Shown: positions 7,510-16,212, numbered from the stretch's first letter. The stretch is DNA of 64,000 bases from Marinimicrococcus sp033875255 (GCA_033875255.1 JAWZSN010000014.1:1-64000); one strand, 5' to 3'. Numbers and translations: made by a program. The notes: a model not told the origin generated them from the sequence alone.

Positions 7510-7652
7510 TGGATCTCAAGGCAAACGAGAAAATACACACCATTCAGCTTCTCAAGAATATTCTCGCTGAAGGACAGAGGCAGACAGCCGTGCTGGAGGA
7601 GCCGACTAGAATCCTCCAGGGCATCGCAGCCACTTTGCTTGAACGCCGCTGA
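7509..7652 (+). CDS. Small hypothetical protein downstream of the XRE gene
   Basis: A 47-aa frame (MDLKANEKIHTIQLLKNI...) whose ATG overlaps the TAA of the frame-corrected XRE reading (TAATG). The predicted peptide is mostly helical and charged. The overlap suggests it was translated with the regulator, possibly as a partner protein. I do not recognise it; if the XRE gene is dead this one may be too. Confidence 0.45.
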   Translation: MDLKANEKIHTIQLLKNILAEGQRQTAVLEEPTRILQGIAATLLERR

Positions 7653-7798
7653 AGCCCCCGCCCGGAAACTGTTGCAAGTCGTTCCTCGCACAGTCCCCGC
7701 CCTTGCCTGCGGGAACAAACTGCCGCTCGCCGACGTTTCCCCGTGGCTTCCGGGCTCGCGCCATTCGCGGGCCGGCACGGCATCACGAGGAGAGACCG

Positions 7799-7879
7799 AT
7801 GCCCCTCCTTCTCTGGCTTCTCGGCGTGCCCGGGATCATCGTGATCCTGCTCTGGATCACCGGCGTGATCGGCTTTTGA
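7799..7879 (+). CDS. 26-aa single-pass membrane peptide
   Basis: ATG at 7799 with GAGGAGAG about four bases upstream encodes MPLLLWLLGVPGIIVILLWI plus six residues, almost entirely hydrophobic: one transmembrane helix with a proline kink. Very short membrane peptides of this kind are common in alphaproteobacteria and usually uncharacterised. The strong ribosome site and uninterrupted hydrophobicity support a real gene; function unknown. Confidence 0.6.
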   Translation: MPLLLWLLGVPGIIVILLWITGVIGF

Positions 7880-7939
7880 GCATGGAAGCAGGTACCCGCT
7901 TGCAGGCTCGTGCCATGATGCCCTTTTGCCCCTGCCCTC

Positions 7940-8137
7940 TCAGCAACCGCGTCTGGGAGGCACCGCATCGAGGGTGACCAGGGCCACGAGGCAGGCGTCG
8001 CGGACCGCCAGGCGGTCCAGCGCGCGATGCGCCAGGGCGCCGCTGCCCACCCCGGCCAGCACCGCCCCGTAGACCCCCGCCGCGATCGCCACCAGAACCA
8101 CCGTCAGGGCCCGCATGCCGGGAACGCTCTCGCCCAT
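7940..8137 (-). CDS. Small membrane protein, 65 aa
   Basis: MGESVPGMRALTVVLVAIAA begins a protein with one or two hydrophobic segments (about residues 9-33) followed by a short charged part ending VTLDAVPPRRGC. The ATG at 8137 has GGAGGA three to four bases upstream. The family is not recognised. It converges with the 26-aa membrane peptide at 7799. Function unknown. Confidence 0.6.
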   Translation of the reverse strand: MGESVPGMRALTVVLVAIAAGVYGAVLAGVGSGALAHRALDRLAVRDACLVALVTLDAVPPRRGC

Positions 8138-8256
8138 GCTTCCTCCGGAAAGAACGGCACGGGAAGCCGTGCCGCAAGCGAGCATGGCGCCGCGGGGTTG
8201 ACGAACGGTTAAGGTTAAGCCCGGCTCGTGGCGGAGCCGGAAAGGCGGGAGGGCGC

Positions 8257-9282
8257 GTGGGGACGATAAAGCCGGCGGACTGGCTCGAGCCGCGGCCGGA
8301 AGGCCTGTTCGTGAAGCCAGGCGGGTTCTACGTCGACCCGCTGCGGCCGGTCGCCCGCGCGGTGGTCACGCACGGCCATGCCGACCATGCCCGGCCCGGC
8401 CATGGCGAGGTGATCGCCACGCCCGAGACCCTGGCGATCATGCGCCAGCGGCTGGGCGAGGGGGCAGGCGCGCGCCAGCGCCCGCTGCCCTGTGGCCAGG
8501 AGGTGGAGCTGGGCGAGGTGCGGCTGCGTCTCGTGCCGGCGGGCCACGTGCTGGGCTCGGCCCAGGTGGTGCTGGAGCACGGCGGCTGCCGGGTGGTGTG
8601 CTCGGGCGACTACAAGCGCCGGCCCGATCCCACCTGCACCCCCTTCGAGCCGGTGACGTGCGATCTCTTCATCACCGAGGCCACCTTCGCCCTGCCGGTG
8701 TTTCGCCACCCCGACCCGGCCGACGAGATCGCCCGGCTGCTCCACTCGGTGGAGCTCTTCCCGGCGCGCTGCCATGTCGTGGGCACCTACGCGCTCGGCA
8801 AGGCGCAGCGGCTGATAGCCTTGCTGCGCGAGGCGGGCTGGGAGCGGCCGGTCTTCCTGCACGGCGCGCTTCTGCCTTTATGCGAGCTCTACGAGGCGCA
8901 CGGCGTGGCGCTGGGCGATCTGCGCCCGGCCACCGCCGGCGAGAAGGGCAAGACCCGCCAGGATCTCACCGGCGAGATCGTGCTGGCCCCGCCCGGCGCC
9001 ATCGCCGACCGCTGGGCGCGACGCCTGCCCGAACCGGTGGTGGCCATGGCCTCGGGCTGGATGCGGGTGCGCCAGCGGGCCAAGCAGCGCGGCGTCGAGC
9101 TGCCGCTGGTGATCTCTGACCACGCCGACTGGGACGAGCTCTTGTCGACCATCCGCGAGGTGCAGGCCCCGGAGGTCTGGGTCACGCACGGCCGCGAGGA
9201 GGCGCTGGTGCACGCCGCCGCCGGCATGGGGGTCAAGGCGCGGGCGCTGGCGCTGGTGGGGTACGAGGAGGAGGAGCGGTAG
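8257..9282 (+). CDS. Ligase-associated DNA exonuclease, metallo-beta-lactamase fold
   Basis: A 341-aa MBL-fold/beta-CASP-like nuclease of the 'DNA ligase-associated exonuclease' family. Metal-binding motifs are THGHADHARPG, AGHVLGSAQV, CSGDYKRRPD, SDHADWDELL and the C-terminal VTHGREE. Members usually sit beside an ATP-dependent DNA ligase, an Lhr-like helicase and a phosphoesterase in a DNA repair cluster. Here the matching ligase is 13 kb away (22267) and the other two partners are not in the window. The start is GTG at 8257 (GGCGGGAGGGCGC just upstream). A family-type terminator follows. Confidence 0.88.
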   Translation: MGTIKPADWLEPRPEGLFVKPGGFYVDPLRPVARAVVTHGHADHARPGHGEVIATPETLAIMRQRLGEGAGARQRPLPCGQEVELGEVRLRLVPAGHVLGSAQVVLEHGGCRVVCSGDYKRRPDPTCTPFEPVTCDLFITEATFALPVFRHPDPADEIARLLHSVELFPARCHVVGTYALGKAQRLIALLREAGWERPVFLHGALLPLCELYEAHGVALGDLRPATAGEKGKTRQDLTGEIVLAPPGAIADRWARRLPEPVVAMASGWMRVRQRAKQRGVELPLVISDHADWDELLSTIREVQAPEVWVTHGREEALVHAAAGMGVKARALALVGYEEEER

Positions 9283-9283
9283 G

Positions 9284-9322
9284 GCCCTCCGGGCGCGCTG
9301 CGCGCGGCTTTTCCTCTTCTTT
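9284..9322 (+). terminator. Dispersed-family element/terminator after the exonuclease
   Basis: GGGCGCGCTGCGCGCGGC followed by TTTTCCTCTTCTTTT starts right after the exonuclease stop. The core and T-tract match the family; the left arm is altered, so the hairpin is weaker or refolded (GCGCGC-T-GCGCGC). Confidence 0.65.
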
Positions 9323-9378
9323 TCCGGGCTCGACGGTGCCCGCGGCAGCAGCGCCGCCCTTTCTTCCCGGCACCGCCG

Positions 9379-9864
9379 TCACGACCCTGCGGCCTGCTCG
9401 CCGATCTGCCGCAGGATGTCCTCGAGCTCCCCCGCCAGCTCCTCGAGCTTCTCTCCGCCTTCGGGATAGGCGGCGAAAATTGTGGTGGGGCGCTCCCAGC
9501 TCAAGGTGGTGGTGCCGTCCGCGTTCTCGGTGAGGTAGAGCCGCAGCGGCGCCTCGATCCCCGCCGGCAGGCTGGCCTCCAGCAGGCGCAGCGCGAAGGT
9601 CGGCGCGAAGACGCCCACCACCATGTTGCCCAGGATGGTCTGGCCGATGCTGGCGGCTCCCTTTGTGGCGCTGGCGCGGGTCACCACGGCGAGCGGGCTT
9701 TCCTCGACCGCGCTCTCGACCCGCCCCACGAGATCCTCGAAGCCGTGGCCGGTGGGCATGATGACCCACCCCTCGCGCTCCTCCGGCATCCCGGCAGCAC
9801 CCGCCGCCCCCGCCGCCAGCACCGCTCCCAGGGTCAGAACACCCGCCATCGCCTTCCTGCGCAT
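9379..9864 (-). CDS. Exported DUF302 domain protein
   Basis: A 161-aa protein with a signal peptide (MRRKAMAGVLTLGAVLAAGA, Ala-rich cleavage region near residues 20-25) and a DUF302 domain: GHGFEDLVGRVESAVEE, LAVVTRASATKGAASIG, APLRLYLTENADGTTTLSWE. DUF302 proteins form small alpha/beta dimers of unknown role, often periplasmic. It is followed on the same strand side by the P460 protein, but a terminator lies between them. Function unknown beyond export. Confidence 0.8.
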   Translation of the reverse strand: MRRKAMAGVLTLGAVLAAGAAGAAGMPEEREGWVIMPTGHGFEDLVGRVESAVEESPLAVVTRASATKGAASIGQTILGNMVVGVFAPTFALRLLEASLPAGIEAPLRLYLTENADGTTTLSWERPTTIFAAYPEGGEKLEELAGELEDILRQIGEQAAGS

Positions 9865-9966
9865 CTTCCTGCTCCCTCGAGACCTGCGCCGAGGCTAAGG
9901 GAGAACGGTGCCGGCCGCGGCCTGACGTTTGCGTGAGCGCAGGACACGCCCCTCCCCCGAGGCACC

Positions 9967-10024
9967 GCCGCCAACTGACAAGAATCAGAAAAAAACAGCC
10001 GCGCGCAGCGCCTTGAGCGGCTCC
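9967..10024 (-). terminator. Intrinsic terminator, dispersed-family element after the P460 gene
   Basis: On the minus strand AGCCGCTC-AAGGCGCTGC-GCGCGGCT is followed by GTTTTTTTCTGATTC and TTGTCAGTTGGCGG. One mismatch in the stem. It lies just past the stop of the NPC-repeat/P460 gene. Confidence 0.78.
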
Positions 10025-10100
10025 GCCCGGCAAGAAGAGGCGGCGCCCCGCATGGGAGGGGCGCCGCCCGAGGGAGACCTTGCGGCCTCTCCTTCCGCCC

Positions 10101-11420
10101 TCAGGAGCCGGCCTTGCGGACCTCCTCGGGCATCAAGAAGAGGCTGTCCTGGGCCTCGGCCATGGCGCCGTGGCAGCCGGCGCAGAAGGCTTGGGTGCCG
10201 GCGTCGGCCATCACCGTGCCGTCCGGCATGGCCATGCTGTAGGCCCAGCCGAACGTGTCGGGGCTGGCCCCTTCGCCGCGCCGCTCCATGAGGAAGAGCG
10301 GGCCCACCTCGAGGGCCCCGTCGGGATGCGCCACGAAGCTGCTCTTGGCGAGCATGCTGCCCTCGGGCATCCGCCCGACCTCCTCGAAGCGGCCATAAGC
10401 CTCGGCGCCGTCGGGCGAGGCGAAGTTCTGCACGTAACGCTGGCCGTGGGTGGCCGACTGGTAGGGGCGCTCGCTGAAGCGAGGCCAGTCTGTCCAGGCC
10501 CCGGCCGCCTCCAGGCCGGATCTGGCATAGGCCGCCTCCATCTCCGGGCGCAGGCACTCATAAGCGGCGCGGGTCTGCTCGGGCGTCAGCTCGACCGGCT
10601 CGGCGGCACCCTGCGGCCCGCACGGCGCGCAGGGGTTCTTCGGCGCGCACGGGTTTTTGGCCGCGCAGGGATTGGCGGCACAGGGGTTCGCCGCCGGCTT
10701 CCTCGGCGCGCAGGGACCGCAGGCGGCCCCGGTAGCCGCCGCACCGCAGGGCGACTTCGCCGCGCACGGGTTCGCCGCAGCGCAGGGATTTTTCACCGCC
10801 GCGCAGGGATTGGCCCTGGGCGCGCAGGGACCACAGGCCGCCTTGGTGGCCGCGGCCCCGCAGGGCGACTTCGCGGCGCAGGGGTTGGCCGCCGCACAGG
10901 GATTGGCGGCCGGCTTCTTCGCCGCGCAAGGGTTCCCCGCCGCCGCCATGCGCAGCTCGGGCACGAAGCAGGTGGAGCTCGCCATGGCGGGCGCCGGCCC
11001 GCAGGGGCTCGCCGCGGCACCGCAGGGATTCTTCTTAGGAGCACACGGATTGGCCGGCGCGCAGGGGTTGGCGGCGCACGGATTGGCGGCGCACGGATTG
11101 GCGGCACAGGGGTTGGCGGCACAGGGGTTGGCCGCCGGCTTCTTCGGTGCGCAGGGGCCGCAGGCCGCCTTGGTGGCCGCCGCACCGCAGGGCGACTTCG
11201 CCGCGCACGGGTTCGCCGCAGCGCAGGGATTGGCCGCAGCGCAGGGGTTAGCCTTCGGTGCGCAGGCAGCAGCGGCCGGCGTCGCCGTGGCGCCGCCCAG
11301 GAGGGCGAGGGTGCCCGCCGCACCGCCCAGCAGCAGGCCCGCCGCCATGACCCCGCGCAGGGCGGTGCTGGCAAGGAGCCTCTCGCGCGGGACCGTCTGT
11401 CCGGAACCGTGCAGCAGCAT
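10101..11420 (-). CDS. Exported Cys-rich NPC-repeat protein fused to a cytochrome P460 domain
   Basis: A 439-aa protein in three parts. Residues 1-50 hold a long basic N-region and a hydrophobic export segment (GVMAAGLLLGGAAGTLALLG) ending ATPAAAA. Residues 50-290 are low-complexity repeats with twenty NPC triplets (NPCAAANPCAAKSPC, GPCAPK), one cysteine every five or so residues. Residues 295-439 match cytochrome P460: ATHGQRYVQNFASPDGAEAY, GSMLAKSSF, GPLFLMERR, and the c-type haem motif CAGCH (Cys413, Cys416, His417). P460 proteins oxidise hydroxylamine or act in nitrogen and radical chemistry, but many P460-like proteins are uncharacterised. The start at 11420 has GGGGAG upstream. The cysteine array could bind metal or form a disulfide scaffold (inference). 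Confidence 0.8.
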   Translation of the reverse strand: MLLHGSGQTVPRERLLASTALRGVMAAGLLLGGAAGTLALLGGATATPAAAACAPKANPCAAANPCAAANPCAAKSPCGAAATKAACGPCAPKKPAANPCAANPCAANPCAANPCAANPCAPANPCAPKKNPCGAAASPCGPAPAMASSTCFVPELRMAAAGNPCAAKKPAANPCAAANPCAAKSPCGAAATKAACGPCAPRANPCAAVKNPCAAANPCAAKSPCGAAATGAACGPCAPRKPAANPCAANPCAAKNPCAPKNPCAPCGPQGAAEPVELTPEQTRAAYECLRPEMEAAYARSGLEAAGAWTDWPRFSERPYQSATHGQRYVQNFASPDGAEAYGRFEEVGRMPEGSMLAKSSFVAHPDGALEVGPLFLMERRGEGASPDTFGWAYSMAMPDGTVMADAGTQAFCAGCHGAMAEAQDSLFLMPEEVRKAGS

Positions 11421-11637
11421 GACCGTCTCTCCCCGACCGGTTGGAACTCCCCGAAGTCTAGAAAGCCCTGCGCTCACGACGGATCACGCCGATGTGGCCA
11501 GGCGCGGCCGGCCTTCACGACTGGGTTATCGGCAGCGGCGGGATCCCGCCCCTTGCGCCTATAGTCGGAGCCAGGGGCCGCTCGGGCCGGCCCCTGAGGC
11601 AGGAGCGGGAACGGGCGGTATGGCCGGGAGCGGGATC

Positions 11638-12276
11638 ATGGCGGCGCCACGAGGGGAGATTCCCGGGGAGGATCGCGCCGGGCGGCTCGCTGCCGGCCGG
11701 GAGGCGCTGGAATGGGAGCGCATCCTTGCCAAAAGCGGCGCCAACGTGGTGGGCGAGGTGCTGGCCGCCGCGGGCGACGGCTTCTTCGAGTGGAGCCACT
11801 ATCCCGAGGGCGACGTGTTCGACCCGGAGAGCCGCAGCCAGTGGTACTACCACGCCCACCCCAAGGAGGAGCGGCCCGGCGAGCACGGCCATTTCCACAC
11901 CTTCCGCCGCGAGGGCGAGCGCAGCATCCATCTTCTTGCGGTCTCCATGGACCGCTACGGCCGGCCCATCCAGCTCTTCACCACCAACCGCTGGGTCACC
12001 GGCGAGAGCTGGGCGCCGGCGGGCGAGGTGGCGGCCCATCTGGCGGCCTTCGACATGGCCCTGGCGCGGCCCTCCTGGCCGGTGAACCGCTGGCTTGGCG
12101 CCCTGCTGCGCTTCTACCGGCCGCTGGCGCTCGAGCTTTTGGCGCAGCGCGACGCCACGCTGGAGGCCTGGCGGCGGCGGTACCCGCACGAGGATGCCTT
12201 CGAGGATCGCCGCCTCGAGGTGGTCTCCCACGAGCGCATCGACCTCGCGCGCGATCTCGCCGCGGCCGGCGGCTGA
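11638..12276 (+). CDS. Conserved hypothetical protein, DUF6969-like
   Basis: A 212-aa soluble protein. Notable are a histidine-rich centre (WYYHAHPKEERPGEHGHFHTF) and a helical C-terminus with many Arg residues. It resembles proteins filed as DUF6969, an identification I hold loosely. The His cluster could bind metal, but nothing establishes a reaction. The ATG at 11638 has GGGAG seven bases upstream; an in-frame ATG at 11620 is possible. It is divergent from the P460 gene and lies 19 bp before a Crp-type regulator with which it is probably co-transcribed. Confidence 0.65.
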   Translation: MAAPRGEIPGEDRAGRLAAGREALEWERILAKSGANVVGEVLAAAGDGFFEWSHYPEGDVFDPESRSQWYYHAHPKEERPGEHGHFHTFRREGERSIHLLAVSMDRYGRPIQLFTTNRWVTGESWAPAGEVAAHLAAFDMALARPSWPVNRWLGALLRFYRPLALELLAQRDATLEAWRRRYPHEDAFEDRRLEVVSHERIDLARDLAAAGG

Positions 12277-12295
12277 GCCGGGCCGGAGACCAGCG

Positions 12296-12994
12296 ATGCA
12301 CGACGGTGACCCGCTTGCCGGCATCGCCCTGCTCGAGAGCCTCGCCCCGGAGGCGCGCCGCGCGCTGGCCCGGCGCTGCAGCTGGCGTCGTCATCCGCGC
12401 GGCGCCCTGGTGATCGCCCGCGGCGAGCCGGGCGGCGAGGTGCTGTTCCTGGTGGAGGGGCGGCTGCAGGTGATCGATCCGGGCATGTCCGGCCGTGAGG
12501 TCGCCTATGGCGAGATCGGCCCGGGCGGCCATGCCGGCGAGCTCGCCGCCATCGACGGCGGGCCGCGCTCGGCCGACGTGGTGGCGGCCACCGACTGCAA
12601 CATAGCGGCCATGCCGGCGACGGCATTCCGCGCCCTCCTGCTGGACGAGCCGCGGCTCGCCATGGCGCTGCTCGAGCATGTGGCGGGTATGGTCCGCGAC
12701 GCCGACCGGCGGATCAGCGAGCTCAGCACCATGAGTGCCATGGCGCGGCTGTGCCGCGAGCTGCTGCGCCAGGCCGCCCCCGCCGCGGGCGACGGTCCGC
12801 CGGCGATCCGGCCGCTGCCCACCCAGGAAGCGCTCGCCCGCACCACCGGCACGACCCGCGAGACAGTCGGGCGGATCCTCGCCCAGCTCGCCCATGACGG
12901 GCTGGTGCGGCGCGAGGGCCGCATTCTCCTGCTGCTCGACACGCCGCGGCTGGCGCGGCTGGCCGGCCTCGGCGGCGAATTTTTGTCAGTGTAG
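12296..12994 (+). CDS. Crp/Fnr-family transcriptional regulator
   Basis: A 232-aa regulator: cyclic-nucleotide-binding-like beta-roll (LIARGEPGGEVLFLVEGRLQV in outline, then GPGGHAGELAAIDGGPRSADVVA), a long dimer helix (LLEHVAGMVRDADRRISEL), and a C-terminal winged helix with PTQEALARTTGTTRETVGRI as recognition region. There is no N-terminal cysteine cluster, so it is not an FNR oxygen sensor, and the beta-roll lacks a fully canonical cAMP pocket; the ligand is unknown. GGAG lies eight bases before the ATG at 12296. Given the neighbours it may control the divergent P460 gene (inference). Confidence 0.85.
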   Translation: MHDGDPLAGIALLESLAPEARRALARRCSWRRHPRGALVIARGEPGGEVLFLVEGRLQVIDPGMSGREVAYGEIGPGGHAGELAAIDGGPRSADVVAATDCNIAAMPATAFRALLLDEPRLAMALLEHVAGMVRDADRRISELSTMSAMARLCRELLRQAAPAAGDGPPAIRPLPTQEALARTTGTTRETVGRILAQLAHDGLVRREGRILLLLDTPRLARLAGLGGEFLSV

Positions 12995-13186
12995 TCGCTA
13001 TGGATCCGCAGGGTCCGCCCGTGGAGAATAGCTCCGGGCCGAGCGAGCATTGAGCAGGAACAAAAGGTGCCTCGTGTGACGAGCGCTACAGTCTTTTTTG
13101 TCGTCCGGACCCATATATTGCCTGTGGAAAGACAATGGCGGCATCTCCGCCACGGGGGTCTTTCCGGCTCGCAGGAGGATCGGCCC

Positions 13187-13522
13187 ATGCAGCGCACACG
13201 ACCTTTCCGCCGCTTGCTCGGGGCGACGGCGCCGGTCGCCCTGGCGCTGGGCCTCCTCGCCACCGGCCCGGCCGCAGCCCAGGCGCTGTGCGCGCCCCGC
13301 GAACGGCTGACCGCCGGCCTCGAGCAGCGTTTCACCGAGCAGCAGGCGGCCATGGCGCTGACCGACGATGGCCGGGTGGTCGAGCTCTTCACCGCCCCTG
13401 ACGGCGTCACCTGGACCCTGCTCGCCACCACGCCCGAGGGGCTGAGCTGCATGATCGCCAGCGGCCGCTTTTGGACCCCGCGCGCCGGCGAGGAAGGTCT
13501 GGTCGCCGCCTGGCCGCACTGA
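13187..13522 (+). CDS. Small exported protein of unknown function
   Basis: A 111-aa protein with a clear signal peptide (basic RTRPFRRL, hydrophobic GATAPVALALGLLATG, cleavage at AAAQA). The mature part has three cysteines (LCAPRE, SCMIAS region) and a hydrophobic strand-rich middle (VVELFTAPDGVTWTLLATT). A similar layout is seen in many uncharacterised small periplasmic proteins. AGGAGG lies eight bases before the ATG at 13187. A strong terminator follows 40 bp after the stop, so it is a single-gene unit. Confidence 0.7.
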   Translation: MQRTRPFRRLLGATAPVALALGLLATGPAAAQALCAPRERLTAGLEQRFTEQQAAMALTDDGRVVELFTAPDGVTWTLLATTPEGLSCMIASGRFWTPRAGEEGLVAAWPH

Positions 13523-13562
13523 GTCACTTTCGGGCACGCCTTTTCAGCATCTCCTCCCCCCA

Positions 13563-13589
13563 GGGGCCGCTTTGGCGGCCCCTTCTTTT
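13563..13589 (+). terminator. Intrinsic terminator (unrelated to the dispersed family)
   Basis: GGGGCCGC-TTTG-GCGGCCCC followed by TTCTTTT, a perfect 8-bp stem with a 4-base loop, 40 bp after the stop of the small exported protein. Confidence 0.88.
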
Positions 13590-13667
13590 GCGTCGGGAAC
13601 AGCACCCCGCCCCCGCGTTTATGCTGCGGGAAGGGCTGCGGCTCCTTCGAGGCGAGGGGAAGGCGAG

Positions 13668-15029
13668 ATGGTCGGGGAGTGGCTGAACGCGCTCAACAGC
13701 CTGGTGTGGGGGCCGCCGATGATCGTGGCGATCCTCGGCACCGGCCTCTATCTCCAGATCCGCCTGCGGCTGCTGCCGCTGCGCCGGCTGGGAGCGGGCT
13801 TCCGCCTGCTCTGGCAGGGGCGCCGCGCCGGCCCTCCCGAGCACGGCGAGATCAGCCCGTTCGCCGCCCTCATGACCTGCCTCGCCGCCACCGTGGGTAC
13901 CGGCAACATCGCCGGGGTGGCCACCGCCATCGCCCTCGGCGGGCCGGGCGCCCTCTTTTGGATGTGGTGCACCGCCCTGGTGGGCATGGCGACGAAATAT
14001 GCCGAGGTGGTCCTCGCCGTGAACTACCGCGAGGTGGACGAGAAGGGCGAGCATGTCGGCGGGCCGATGTACGCGATCCGCAACGGGCTGGGAAAGCGCT
14101 GGGCCTGGCTGGGCGGCGCCTTCGCGCTGTTCGGCGGGCTCGCCGGCTTCGGCATCGGCAACATGGTCCAGGCCAACAGCATCGCCGACGCCCTCGACGC
14201 CTCCTTCGGCATTCCCGCCTGGCTCACCGCGCTGCTCCTGGCAGGCGCCGCGGCACTGGTGATCCTGGGCGGAATCCGGCGGATCGGCCGGGTCGCCGAG
14301 GCGCTGGTGCCGGTCATGGTGGTGCTCTACCTGATGGCCACCATCCTGATCCTCGTGCTCCATCTCGACGCCGTGCCCGGCGCGCTCGCCATGGTCGTCG
14401 CCCACGCCTTCACGCCCGTGGCCGCCACCGGCGGCTTCGCCGGCGCGGCGGTCTGGGCGGCCCTGCGCTTCGGGGTGGCGCGCGGCATCTTCTCCAACGA
14501 GGCCGGGCTGGGGACCGCCGGCATCGCCCAGGCCGCCGGCACCAGCACCGATCCGGTGCGCGCCGGCATGATCGGCATGCTGGGCACCTTCATCGACACC
14601 ATCATCGTGTGCACCATGACCGGCCTGGCGATCCTGGTCACCGGCGCCTGGACCACCGGCGAGAGCGGGGCCGCCCTCACCTCGCTGGCCTTCGAGACCG
14701 CCCTGCCCGGCTTCGGCGGCTACATCCTCGCGGCCTCGCTGGCGGTCTTCGCCTTCACCACCGTGCTGGGCTGGTCGTTCTATGGCGAGAAGTGCTGGGA
14801 ATATCTCTTCGGCTCGACCCGCTTCGAGCTGCCCTACCGGCTCTTGTGGATCGCCGCCCTGCCGGTGGGCGCGGTCCTCAGGCTGGACACGGTTTGGCTG
14901 CTGGCCGACACGCTCAACGCGCTGATGGCGCTGCCCAACCTCCTCTCGCTGCTGCTCTTGAGCCCGGTGGTGCTGCAGCTCAGCCGCGCCTGGGCGGCCT
15001 CGCCCGGGGCGGCCCGGGCCACCGCCTGA
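13668..15029 (+). CDS. Sodium:alanine symporter, AGCS family
   Basis: A 453-aa inner-membrane carrier with about eleven hydrophobic segments. Family words are VWGPPMIVAILGTGLYLQIRL at the N-terminus (written here in outline), LAATVGTGNIAGVATAI, MATKYAEVVLAV, GGPMYAIRNGLGK, GIFSNEAGLGTAGIAQAA and FTTVLGWSFYGEKCWEYLFG. AGCS proteins take up alanine or glycine with Na+. The length is normal. The ATG at 13668 is preceded by GAGGGGAAGG; an upstream extension would be non-membrane and low-complexity. It converges with the permease gene with only four bases between the stops. Confidence 0.9.
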   Translation: MVGEWLNALNSLVWGPPMIVAILGTGLYLQIRLRLLPLRRLGAGFRLLWQGRRAGPPEHGEISPFAALMTCLAATVGTGNIAGVATAIALGGPGALFWMWCTALVGMATKYAEVVLAVNYREVDEKGEHVGGPMYAIRNGLGKRWAWLGGAFALFGGLAGFGIGNMVQANSIADALDASFGIPAWLTALLLAGAAALVILGGIRRIGRVAEALVPVMVVLYLMATILILVLHLDAVPGALAMVVAHAFTPVAATGGFAGAAVWAALRFGVARGIFSNEAGLGTAGIAQAAGTSTDPVRAGMIGMLGTFIDTIIVCTMTGLAILVTGAWTTGESGAALTSLAFETALPGFGGYILAASLAVFAFTTVLGWSFYGEKCWEYLFGSTRFELPYRLLWIAALPVGAVLRLDTVWLLADTLNALMALPNLLSLLLLSPVVLQLSRAWAASPGAARATA

Positions 15030-15033
15030 AGGC

Positions 15034-16155
15034 TCAGGCGCGGCCTCCTTCCGGCGCCCGGTCCGTCCGGGCGCCGGCGCCGCGCCGGTGCAGCACCACC
15101 AGGAAGGCGGCCAGACCCAGGAACAGGAGGTTGAGGAAGAAGGTGTAGTCGAAGGCGAAGCGCACCATCTCGCCCAGCGCCGGCCGCTCGGCCGGCAGCA
15201 TGCCCGAGAGGGCATAGAGATAGTGGACCGTCACCCCGGCCGCGACCATGGCGAGGTAGAGCAGGAAGGAGAGATAGAGGGTGTAGCGCCAGCCGTAATA
15301 TTTGGCGTGCACCCAGACCACCGTGGCAGCCACCAGATCGGCGCCCAGGAACGCCACCACGCCGCCGAACGAGACGTCGCGCGACCACAACATGGCGGCC
15401 AGCGGCACGTTGCCCATCGAGCCGATGAAGGTGAAGAACGCCACCACTGGCGCCACCATAGCGTTCTGCACCACCGCGAGGAACGAGGGATTGTCGGACT
15501 GGCCGATGAAGAGCCAGCTCCAAAAGGCCTGCGGCACGAAGACCGAGATGAAGCCGGCCACGGTGAAGCCGAACAGGATCTCCTTCCAGACCATCCGCCA
15601 TTCCATGACGAACGCCATGGCGATCTCGTGCAGCCCCTCCATGGTGAGGATCCGCCGCCAGCTCTTCTCTCCGGCCTCGCCGTGGCCACCCTCCTCCTCC
15701 TGCTGCCGGGCCGCATGCTCGCGCGCCCTTCGCGCGAGCCCCTCGGGCAGCCACAGCGCCATCAGCCCGTAGGCATAGGCCATCATCAAGAGACCGAGCA
15801 GCAGGTTGGCGATCATGAAGCCCGGGCCCAGCAGCACCCAGAGCACGATGCCGAGCTCGATCACGAGGTTGGTCGAGGACACGAGGAACGCCGTGGCGTT
15901 GGCGGGATGGGCCCCCTTGACCCAGACGGTGCGCGAGGTGGCGAGCGCGGCGAACGAGCAGGAGGAGGAGATGAAGCCGAAGAACCCGGCCAGCGCTGCC
16001 GGCCTTGCGCCGCGCTCGCCGAGAAGCCCCGCCATCTGCTCGCGGGTCACCAGGACCTGGATCGCGGCCGAGACGGCATAGCCGAAGATCAGCGCCCAAA
16101 GGGCCTTCCAGAGCATCCCCGCCCCGGTGAGAAATGCCTCCGCGACCTGCTCCAT
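15034..16155 (-). CDS. ArsP/UPF0718-type permease
   Basis: A 373-aa membrane protein of the DUF318/ArsP-like permease family, with eight or more hydrophobic segments and a charged cytoplasmic loop in the middle (ARRAREHAARQQEEEGG). FFGFISSSCSFAALATSRTVW is the family's conserved serine/cysteine-rich region in outline, and a second repeat contains PVVAFFTFIGSMGNVPLAAML. Some relatives export organoarsenicals or are linked to metals; the substrate here is unknown. I chose the ATG at 16155: longer readings run into the dispersed terminator element, giving the spurious peptide KAARSALRGSAG. Confidence 0.82.
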   Translation of the reverse strand: MEQVAEAFLTGAGMLWKALWALIFGYAVSAAIQVLVTREQMAGLLGERGARPAALAGFFGFISSSCSFAALATSRTVWVKGAHPANATAFLVSSTNLVIELGIVLWVLLGPGFMIANLLLGLLMMAYAYGLMALWLPEGLARRAREHAARQQEEEGGHGEAGEKSWRRILTMEGLHEIAMAFVMEWRMVWKEILFGFTVAGFISVFVPQAFWSWLFIGQSDNPSFLAVVQNAMVAPVVAFFTFIGSMGNVPLAAMLWSRDVSFGGVVAFLGADLVAATVVWVHAKYYGWRYTLYLSFLLYLAMVAAGVTVHYLYALSGMLPAERPALGEMVRFAFDYTFFLNLLFLGLAAFLVVLHRRGAGARTDRAPEGGRA

Positions 16156-16212
16156 CGCTCCGTACCCGCGGCTGCCGGACCCGCTCGGGCAACCTTGAAG
16201 GGAGCGAATCGT

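Noticed and set aside
7165..7652. Prophage remnant
   Set aside because: An XRE gene alone is not enough; no integrase, structural or lysis gene lies nearby.
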